A stretch of DNA of 35,115 nucleotides from positions 1 to 35,115 of the forward strand of contig CAYPNP010000038.1 in assembly GCA_964412195.1 (NCBI GenBank). The letters run 5' to 3'. The notes under the pieces are model-generated. The model was not told where the DNA came from, made no database searches, and saw only the letters and a list, made by a program, of their open reading frames with translations. Source of the stretch: CAYPNP01 sp964412195 (lineage in GTDB: Bacteria > Acidobacteriota > JAAYUB01). Positions 15,302-20,966 of the stretch are shown in pieces (within the stretch, counting starts at the first letter, position 1; every line of letters begins with the position of its first letter). The position numbers and the translations under genes were made by a program.

Positions 15302-15748
15302 ATGTCCACCTACACCCAGATCTGCTACCACATCGTGTTCAGCACCAAGAACCGCGAACCGGTGCTCCAGGAAGACCGCCGGACGGACCTGTTCCGGTAC
15401 ATCTGGGGGATCCTCCGGAACAAGCGGTGCCACCTCTACCGGATCGGCGGGGTCGACGATCACCTGCACCTGTTCAACAGCCTGCACCCCAGCATCTGCC
15501 TGGCGGACCTGGTGAAGGACATCAAGCTGGCATCTTCGGATTGGATTCAGAAGAACGGCGTTTTCCGCCGGTTCACCCACTGGCAGGAGGGATACGGGGC
15601 GTTCACCCTGGCCTACCGCGACCGGGACGCCCTGATCGAATACATAAAGAACCAGGCGGAGCATCACCGGCGGGTGACCTATCTCGATGAGTTTCGGCGC
15701 CTGTTGGAGGAGGCCGGGATCGAGTACGACGAGAAATACCTTTTGTAG
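15302..15748 (+). CDS. REP-associated tyrosine transposase (RAYT, Y1/HUH, IS200-like)
   Basis: The 148-residue protein is a single Y1_Tnp domain. The metal-binding HUH motif is His54-Leu-His56 (VDDHLHLF). The catalytic Tyr is probably Tyr114 (LIEYIKNQAEHH). The N-terminal YHIVFSTKNREP (about 9-20) and WQEGYGAFT (about 94-102) are typical of IS200/RAYT enzymes. Such enzymes cut and join single-stranded DNA at hairpins. The GGGAGG at 15292-15297 supports the ATG at 15302. Instead of insertion-sequence ends, it is bracketed by REP-like three-hairpin modules: C 104 bp upstream and an inverted module D 11 bp downstream. This is the arrangement described for RAYTs that mobilise REP sequences. All recognised catalytic residues are present, so it may be active. 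It is the only transposase gene I see in the window. Confidence 0.92.
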   Translation: MSTYTQICYHIVFSTKNREPVLQEDRRTDLFRYIWGILRNKRCHLYRIGGVDDHLHLFNSLHPSICLADLVKDIKLASSDWIQKNGVFRRFTHWQEGYGAFTLAYRDRDALIEYIKNQAEHHRRVTYLDEFRRLLEEAGIEYDEKYLL

Positions 15749-15759
15749 GTTGGGGGTTA

Positions 15760-15893
15760 GTTCGACCCCGTTCGGGGTCGAACCGGGATCAACGGAGAGA
15801 TTAGTGAATGTTGCCGTTTACCCCGGGTGACGGCCCAGAGCGGCCGTCACTCGGGGAACGGTCGCAAGATGCAAGGGTGACTCCGAAGGAGTC
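15760..15893 (-). repeat. three-hairpin REP module D, inverted, just downstream of the transposase
   Basis: Relative to A-C the order is reversed: hairpin 3 at 15760-15783 (GTTCGACCCC, loop GTTC, GGGGTCGAAC), central stem 15821-15835 with 15842-15856 (loop CAGAGC, one mismatch), and hairpin 1 at 15879-15893 (GACTCC, GAA, GGAGTC). It begins 11 bp after the transposase stop. Confidence 0.9.
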
Positions 15894-15960
15894 GAATTGA
15901 GACATTGAAATCCGTGTCTGTCCAGATCGAATTGATGATCGCTTCAAAGGTATTCCATCT

Positions 15961-16122
15961 GTTCAACCCCGTTCGGGGTTGAACGGATCCAATCTCGGTG
16001 ATGATGGATACCTGTGTCGCTACCCCGGCTGACGGCCCAAAGCGGCCGCCACCCGGGGTAAAGCAGACAAATGATCTTTCCGCCCGAGGTGCCTAGAGTG
16101 ACCCCGAATGGGGCCAACTCTA
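15961..16122 (-). repeat. three-hairpin REP module E, inverted
   Basis: Hairpin 3 is 15961-15984 (perfect 10-bp stem GTTCAACCCC, loop GTTC). The central stem is 16023-16037 with 16044-16058 (loop CAAAGC; one mismatch and one G-T pair). The last hairpin, 16095-16122, is weaker (AGAGT and CCCC stems around loop GAAT). Confidence 0.85.
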
Positions 16123-16148
16123 AGATTGTCATCTGTTCGATCGGGGGC

Positions 16149-16274
16149 CGGTTCAACCCCTTGCGGGGTTGAACCGAAATCAACGAAAGGAGACAACTAT
16201 TGCGTCGTTTACCCCCGGTGTCGGCCCAAAGCGGCCGACACCGGGGGCTATTCGAATTGTTTCCCTTCGGGAAA
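16149..16274 (-). repeat. three-hairpin REP module F, inverted, with compensatory stem changes
   Basis: Hairpin 3 is 16149-16176 (12-bp stem CGGTTCAACCCC, loop TTGC). The central stem is CCCCCGGTGTCGGCC (16212-16226) perfectly paired with 16233-16247, loop CAAAGC. Hairpin 1 is 16260-16274 (TTTCCC, TTC, GGGAAA). Two stem positions differ from modules A-D on both arms, preserving pairing. Confidence 0.9.
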
Positions 16275-16331
16275 GAGGTAACCAATTCCCGGTTAGAATG
16301 AGAGGCGTGGGGAAAAGAAGTTCAAAATCAG

Positions 16332-16660
16332 CTATCGGAATGGGCGCCAACGGAACAGGCCGATCAATGGTAGTGCTCCGGCTAGGAGAACAACCGGTGG
16401 CCAGAAGAGGAAAACAAGAGCCCCAGTGGATCGGCCCGAAAAATCGGAATAGCCTGCAAGGGAAGCGGCAGTCATGGCCAAACCTGCCAGGACGGAGCGA
16501 ATGAAAAAATTGGTTCTCGAGGACTCATCGCAGATGCCAAGGATAGTCTTGATGCAGTGAAGTACAATCCGGCACCCGACAGGGAAGCTCCGGGAAGCAT
16601 ATTCCGGACTATATTGGACCAACGGATTCTACTGGGATTACTTGAGAGCGGAGTATTCAT
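16332..16660 (-). pseudogene. possible remnant of a small membrane protein gene
   Basis: Two overlapping minus-strand frames could be pieces of one decayed gene. One runs from an ATG at 16660 (MNTPLSSNPSRIRW, later GAGLYFTASRL) to 16472. The other ends at 16332 and contains two hydrophobic stretches (VLAGLAMTAASLAGYS and ALVFLFWPPVVLLAGALPL). A frameshift near 16500 would join them. Neither has a good ribosome binding site, and composition is less GC-rich than in neighbouring genes. I do not recognise a family, and chance open frames are quite possible. The rest of 16275-16854 holds no other visible gene. Confidence 0.25.
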
Positions 16661-16725
16661 GGCACAAAATCACCCAAAGACGTCTGGCTTATCACTCTGT
16701 TGATTAACCCTCTCTGTGGTTTTCA

Positions 16726-16848
16726 GTCCGTCGTCGATTACGAGGACGATTACGATTACGATCGACGATGACGATCGGTCTTCTGTCCACCAGTCGGTCG
16801 CCGGTCACCGGTCACCGGTCATCCGTCGATTACGAGCACGAGCACGAC
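16726..16848. repeat. tandem 'text-like' repeat downstream of gatD
   Basis: On the plus strand, units of CGATTACGA(G/T) and GGTCACCGGTCACC run to about 6 bp from the gatD stop. Read in the direction of gatD, it begins GTGCTCGTGCTCGTAATCG and continues into GACGGATGACCGG, matching the repeat that follows the gene ending at 8129 in the same relative orientation. Confidence 0.75.
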
Positions 16849-16854
16849 AAAAAA

Positions 16855-18243
16855 TCAGCGGCGGTACTGGGAGATGAACTCCTCGACTTCGGGGACGCCG
16901 CCCTGGAAGATCAGGTAGCCGTTGCTCGGCTCGCGCTCGGTGATCTCGCCGGCGATGGGCGTGTACATGATCTTCCGCACCTCGGCCAGGTCCGACGTCT
17001 GCCCCAGCGCCCAGCCCAGCTTGACGTAGGCCACCTCCGGCAGCATGTTGGCCATAGGCACCACGCCCAGCTCCATCATGTCGCGGCCGGTGTCGTAGAC
17101 GTACATCTGCACGTAGCCCCACAGCGTCTGCACGGTCATGTAGACGGCGATGCCCTTGTCCTGGGCCCGCTTCAGCGCCGGGTAGAGGGGCTTGTTGACG
17201 TGCCCCAGGCCGGTGCCGGCGATGATGATGCCGCGGTAGCCATTATCGATGAGCGAGTCGACGATGTCCGGCTTCATGTTGGGGTAGTAGTAGACGATGC
17301 TGACCCGCTCCTCGAACGAGGTGTTGATGGTGACGTTGCGGTCGCGGCGGCGGCGCTTGTAATCGGGGCGCAGCGGGGTGATCTTCTCGCGGCTGACCAT
17401 GGCCAGCGGGATGTCGCCGATGGTGCGGAAAGTGGAGCGGTAGCTCGAGTGCATCTTGCGCACGCGCGTCCCGCGGTGCAGCAGGCCGTACTCGTCGGAG
17501 GTCGGCCCGAACATGCACACCATCACCTCGGCCAGGTCGCCCTCGGCGGCCGCCTTGACGCTGTGCATCAGGTTCAGCGCGGCATCCGACGACGGCCGGT
17601 CGCTGGAGCGCTGCGAGCCCACCATCACGATGGGGACGGGCGAGTTCTGGACCATGAACGACAGGATCGCCGCGGTGTGGTGCATGGTGTCGGTGCCGTG
17701 GCCGATGACGATCCCCTGGACGCCCCGCTCGATCTCGCGGCCGATGGCCTGGGCGGTGCCGATCCACTGCTCGGGGGCCATGTTCTCGCTGAACACGCCG
17801 TAGAGCTTCTCGGTCTCCAGGTTGCAGATGTCGGCCAGTTCCGGCACCGAACCGTAGAGTTCCCCCGGCGAGAAGGCCGGGATCACGGCGCCGGTGCGGT
17901 AGTCGAGCCGGCTGGCGATGGTGCCGCCCGTCCCCAGCAGCTTGACCAGCACTTTCTTCGGGTTGTAGGGGAACTCCTTCTCGGGGATCTTGTAGTGGGC
18001 CTCCTTCCGGCCGGCGATGCGGATGTCCTCGACGCTCGCGGCGGCGATGCCGATGTTGTAGCCCGAGCGGAGCTTCAGCACGATGTGGAGGGGATCGGCC
18101 GTCTCGGAGCGCGGCAGGATGATGCCGGTGTAGGTGCCGTGGTGGGTCCGGATCTCCACGTCGCTCCAGACCATGGCCGAGAAATTCTGCAGCGTGGCCA
18201 GGGCCTCGCCCCGGTAGCCCTTGTAGTCGGCGGTCGTGTTCAT
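16855..18243 (-). CDS. gatD: archaeal-type glutamyl-tRNA(Gln) amidotransferase subunit D
   Basis: The 462-residue protein has the GatD layout. An N-terminal beta-barrel domain (about 1-95) includes VWSDVEIRTHHGTYTGIILPR. An L-asparaginase-type domain follows, with LLGTGGTIAS (Thr105), GHGTDTM (Thr184, Asp185), VGSQRSSDRPSSDAALNL and Lys263 in VRKMHSSYRS. This Thr-Thr-Asp-Lys set agrees with the catalytic residues known for archaeal GatD. It releases ammonia from glutamine or asparagine and passes it to GatE, which converts Glu-tRNA(Gln) to Gln-tRNA(Gln). The GatD-specific N-terminal domain separates it from plain asparaginase. The ATG at 18243 overlaps the gatE stop (ATGA), so translation is probably coupled. 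GatDE is classically archaeal, so its presence here is unusual. Confidence 0.95.
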   Translation of the reverse strand: MNTTADYKGYRGEALATLQNFSAMVWSDVEIRTHHGTYTGIILPRSETADPLHIVLKLRSGYNIGIAAASVEDIRIAGRKEAHYKIPEKEFPYNPKKVLVKLLGTGGTIASRLDYRTGAVIPAFSPGELYGSVPELADICNLETEKLYGVFSENMAPEQWIGTAQAIGREIERGVQGIVIGHGTDTMHHTAAILSFMVQNSPVPIVMVGSQRSSDRPSSDAALNLMHSVKAAAEGDLAEVMVCMFGPTSDEYGLLHRGTRVRKMHSSYRSTFRTIGDIPLAMVSREKITPLRPDYKRRRRDRNVTINTSFEERVSIVYYYPNMKPDIVDSLIDNGYRGIIIAGTGLGHVNKPLYPALKRAQDKGIAVYMTVQTLWGYVQMYVYDTGRDMMELGVVPMANMLPEVAYVKLGWALGQTSDLAEVRKIMYTPIAGEITEREPSNGYLIFQGGVPEVEEFISQYRR

Positions 18244-20189
18244 GCGCGCACCTCCTCCAGTCGGGCCCGGACCTTCTCGGCGACCTCCCGCCCGGGCGCC
18301 CGCCCGCGGAGGGACTCCATCACCAGGCGCATGGCGGCACGGAACTGCTTCTCGCCGGGCGGGATCTGCATCTCGCCCAGCCGCCGGAGCCCGGCGTCCA
18401 CCCCCGCGGCGCACTCGGACGCGTCGCACGGCGGCGGCAGCGACTCCGCCTGGAAATAGCCGTGGCGGGCGGTCCCCTCCATGGCGAGCAGGATGCCTTC
18501 CCGGGAGATCCGACCTTCTCGGTAGGCGGCGAAGATTTCCTCCAGCACGGGTGGGACGAGAGGAAGCACCGATAATCGCTTCCGCTTGAGCCGCTTCGGG
18601 TACTGGACCAGGGCCACCGCCGCGAGCGTCGAATCGATGTTCCACTCCTTGACCAGCTTCTCGAAAAGGCCGGCCAGCGGGGAGATCGCCAGCGGCTGGA
18701 CGGTGTCGGCGGGGATGCCGAGTTGCCGGTACCAGTTCTCGTGGTCCCAGAAGAAGGCAGGCAGACCGGCCCGGATCTTTTCCAAGCGCTCGGGCTGGAT
18801 GCGCTTCGGCGGCAGGTCGGTGTCGGGGTACATCCGGTCGGGTCCCGGCAGGATGCGCTCGAAGCCGTTGGTGCCGTCGCGCAGAGCTTGGCGGGTTTCG
18901 GATGGGATGCCGACGGTGGCCTCGCGGGCGCGGATGACGATCTCGCCGGCGCCCGTCTCCACGTCGGCGGCGTGGCCCCAGACCACCGCCAGGGTGTCGT
19001 TGTCGCCGGCGCCAGCGGCCTTCCGCACCGACTGCCACTCGGCGGTGGACAGGGTCTCGCTGGGGCTGTCGGAGTGGAGGATGTTGGGCAGGGTGGTCAG
19101 GCAGGCCACCACCCGCACGCGGTCGGAGATCTCGCGCGAAAAGTAGGTGTCGGTCTGCGTCTGCCAGCGCAGCAGCCCGCGGTAGCCGGCCAGGGTGACG
19201 CAGAGGACGCTCTTGCCCTCGGCGATGGCGTTGCGGACCGGCTGGTAGCGCGTCTTGCGCAGCAGGCGGGTGACGTCGGTGGTGTGGGCGGCGAAGGTGT
19301 CCCGGGTGATCCCGCGGCCGTGCAGCTCGGCGCGCAGCCGCAGCAGGTTCCACTGGCGCATGGCCTCGTTGTAGGTCAACAGAGGGATGAGCGGGATCCG
19401 CGGCACGCCCTTGATTTCGATGCGGGTGCCGCCGGTGACGCTGACGTTGACGTCCTGGCGAGCCGCGCCGATGCCGGTGCGCACGCGGCCGGTGCTGCGC
19501 GCCAGGCGGCGGATGATCTCGGCCACGTCGGCGACCTCGTGCGGGGTGCGCATGTCGGCGCCGGTGACGGTCTCGATCAGCGGCATGCCCAGCCGGTCGG
19601 TGAGGTAGGTGCGGCGGTGGCCGACGTCGCTGACCTCGCGGCAGGCGTCCTCCTCCAGGCCCAGCTGGATGACCTGGATCCGCCGGTCCTTGTAAGGCAG
19701 GCTCCCGTTGACGCCGACGATGGTGGTGCGCTGGAAGCCGGTCGGGATGCTGCCGTCGAGGTACTGCTTCCGGGCGATGTGGATCTCGTCCACCATGTTG
19801 CACTGGCACATCAGGGCGATGCCGATGGCGATGTCGAGGGCCTCCTCGTTCAGCTCGAAGGGCGGCGTGTCGTCCATCTCGTAGGTGCAGACCGTCTCGC
19901 GGTTGATGTGGTAGATGATCTCCTTGCGGGTCTTGAACTCCATCAGGGCGGTGCCGTCGTACTCGCCCAGCTCGGACAGGGTGGGGCGCATGTGGCGCAG
20001 GATCTCGGCGTGGTAGTGCTCGCTGTAGCGGCCGGCGGGGCAGCGACAGAAGAGCTTCTTGGCGGTCAGGAGCTGCTGGTGGATCTCCAGCCCCGACTTG
20101 AAGCCGACCCGCCGGTAGTCGTCGGGGGTCATCTCCGGGAAGGGCTTGAATTGGAAGGAAAGGTCGAGGGGATGGGCGGGGTCCGTCAC
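18240..20189 (-). CDS. gatE: archaeal-type glutamyl-tRNA(Gln) amidotransferase subunit E
   Basis: The 649-residue protein begins at a GTG (20189) with GGAG six bases upstream. It has the GatB/GatE catalytic core: VGFKSGLEIHQQLLTAKKLFCRC (about 28-50), DRLGMPLIETVTGADM, and TGRVRTGIGAARQDVNVSV (about 235-253), which corresponds to the GatB 'R-DVNVS' motif. About residues 290-430 form the AspRS-like (GAD) insertion that distinguishes GatE from GatB. It ends in GPDRMYPDTDLPP and is followed by a helical, YqeY-like tail. GatE phosphorylates the glutamate on Glu-tRNA(Gln) and amidates it with ammonia from GatD. Gene order gatE-gatD with a 4-bp overlap suggests equal production of both subunits. 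A promoter and a 25-nt hairpin lie upstream. No GatCAB gene is visible in the window. Confidence 0.95.
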   Translation of the reverse strand: MTDPAHPLDLSFQFKPFPEMTPDDYRRVGFKSGLEIHQQLLTAKKLFCRCPAGRYSEHYHAEILRHMRPTLSELGEYDGTALMEFKTRKEIIYHINRETVCTYEMDDTPPFELNEEALDIAIGIALMCQCNMVDEIHIARKQYLDGSIPTGFQRTTIVGVNGSLPYKDRRIQVIQLGLEEDACREVSDVGHRRTYLTDRLGMPLIETVTGADMRTPHEVADVAEIIRRLARSTGRVRTGIGAARQDVNVSVTGGTRIEIKGVPRIPLIPLLTYNEAMRQWNLLRLRAELHGRGITRDTFAAHTTDVTRLLRKTRYQPVRNAIAEGKSVLCVTLAGYRGLLRWQTQTDTYFSREISDRVRVVACLTTLPNILHSDSPSETLSTAEWQSVRKAAGAGDNDTLAVVWGHAADVETGAGEIVIRAREATVGIPSETRQALRDGTNGFERILPGPDRMYPDTDLPPKRIQPERLEKIRAGLPAFFWDHENWYRQLGIPADTVQPLAISPLAGLFEKLVKEWNIDSTLAAVALVQYPKRLKRKRLSVLPLVPPVLEEIFAAYREGRISREGILLAMEGTARHGYFQAESLPPPCDASECAAGVDAGLRRLGEMQIPPGEKQFRAAMRLVMESLRGRAPGREVAEKVRARLEEVRA

Positions 20190-20212
20190 GGTGTCTCCTG
20201 TCGCCGAAAATT

Positions 20213-20237
20213 CGCCGGCGTCGTGCCGCCGCCGGCG
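20213..20237 (-). promoter_or_regulatory. hairpin in the predicted gatE 5' leader
   Basis: CGCCGGCG occurs twice (20213-20220 and 20230-20237), separated by nine bases. Each copy is itself palindromic, and together they form a stable 8-bp stem. It lies between the predicted transcript start and the gatE ribosome binding site. It has no T tract, so it is unlikely to be a simple terminator. Confidence 0.4.
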
Positions 20238-20253
20238 TTTCAGTTAAAGTGTG

Positions 20254-20283
20254 ATTGTACAGTTTAAATCGAAGAAGAGACAA
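20254..20283 (-). promoter_or_regulatory. sigma70-like promoter of gatE-gatD
   Basis: On the minus strand, TTGTCT (complement of 20278-20283) and TACAAT (complement of 20254-20259) are 18 bp apart. The leader would be about 58 nt. Confidence 0.5.
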
Positions 20284-20285
20284 GG

Positions 20286-20420
20286 AATATTTCGGATTGC
20301 GAATTGCGGATTGCGGATTGAAATCGGAGAAGTCGAGTAGCGTGAAGGAGTGCAAAAAGTCCACCATGGTCCATGGTCCATCGTCCATGGTCAGATGGAT
20401 ATCGTCCAGCACGAGCATGA
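20286..20420. repeat. text-like repeats between gatE and the molybdenum hydroxylase operon
   Basis: Tandem GCGGATTGCG units (20296-20322) are followed by palindromic CCATGGTCCATGGTCC units (20361-20390). The GCGGATT units recur at 24504-24535 and, reversed, near 26279-26390. The CCATGG units recur at 8176-8216. The 312-bp gap holds both divergent promoters and no gene. Confidence 0.7.
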
Positions 20421-20433
20421 TTGGCGGGACGAG

Positions 20434-20462
20434 TTGCGCGAGAGCAAGCAGTGCAGTACAAT
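20434..20462 (+). promoter_or_regulatory. sigma70-like promoter of the molybdenum hydroxylase operon
   Basis: TTGCGC (20434-20439) and TACAAT (20457-20462) are 17 bp apart, giving a leader of about 33 nt before the ATG at 20502. Confidence 0.55.
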
Positions 20463-20501
20463 CAGCGCTATCATTGAGAAATGCCTGCGAGGAGGAAGGA
20501 C

Positions 20502-20966
20502 ATGGCGGCCTACGCTCTGACTGTCAACGGGAAGGCCCACACCGTGGACGTCCCGGCCGGCACCCCGCTGCTGTGGGTGCTGCGGGACTCGCTGGGTCTG
20601 ACTGGGACCAAGTTCGGCTGCGGCCTCGGCCAGTGCGGCTGCTGCACGGTGCTGGCCGATGGCGAGCCGATCCGCTCGTGCGTCACCACCGTGGCGGAGG
20701 CGGCGGGCAAAAAGATCGTCACCATCGAGGGGCTGCCGGCGGACCATCCTGTTCCGCGGGCCTGGATCGCCGAGGAAGTGCCCCAGTGCGGCTACTGCCA
20801 GCCGGCCCAGATCCTGGCTGCCGCGGCCCTGCTCGAAAAGAAACCGCACCCCACCGACGCCGACATCAACGAGGCCATGGGCGACCTGCTGTGCCGCTGC
20901 GGGACCTATCCGCGGATCCGCCGCGCCATCCACCGCGCGGCCAAGGAGGCGGGCCATGGAAAATAA
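20502..20966 (+). CDS. (2Fe-2S)-binding small subunit of an IorA-type molybdenum hydroxylase
   Basis: The 154-residue protein carries two [2Fe-2S] clusters. The N-terminal plant-ferredoxin set is Cys40, Cys45, Cys48 and Cys60 (CGLGQCGCC). The C-terminal four-helix set is Cys96, Cys99, Cys131 and Cys133 (CGYCQ and CRCGTYPRIR). It passes electrons from the molybdopterin site of the large subunit. Length and motifs match isoquinoline 1-oxidoreductase alpha subunit (IorA) and related aldehyde-oxidising enzymes; the true substrate cannot be read from sequence. The ATG at 20502, with GGAGGA just upstream, is preferred over 20481, which lies before that site. It overlaps the large-subunit gene by 11 bp. 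Confidence 0.92.
   Translation: MAAYALTVNGKAHTVDVPAGTPLLWVLRDSLGLTGTKFGCGLGQCGCCTVLADGEPIRSCVTTVAEAAGKKIVTIEGLPADHPVPRAWIAEEVPQCGYCQPAQILAAAALLEKKPHPTDADINEAMGDLLCRCGTYPRIRRAIHRAAKEAGHGK

Noticed and set aside
13538..16274. CRISPR array
   Set aside because: Repeats are palindromic modules with variable spacing, inverted around a transposase, with no regular spacers or cas genes.
16169..16504. Plus-strand open frame of 111 codons downstream of the transposase
   Set aside because: It begins inside REP module F, has no ribosome binding site and encodes a low-complexity basic peptide.
16768..18459. Long plus-strand open frame (563 codons) antisense to gatD
   Set aside because: It mirrors gatD codon structure in high-GC DNA, its product is His/Val/Asp/Gly-rich without domains, and gatD is certain on the other strand.
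18723..20267. Plus-strand open frame of 514 codons antisense to gatE
   Set aside because: GC-rich shadow of gatE with low-complexity composition and no recognisable domain.
16855..20418. A single 1187-codon minus-strand reading covering gatD and the region upstream
   Set aside because: The gatE region is coded in a different frame. The GatD-like part of this reading begins at the ATG at 18243 next to the gatE stop, so these are two genes, not a fusion.
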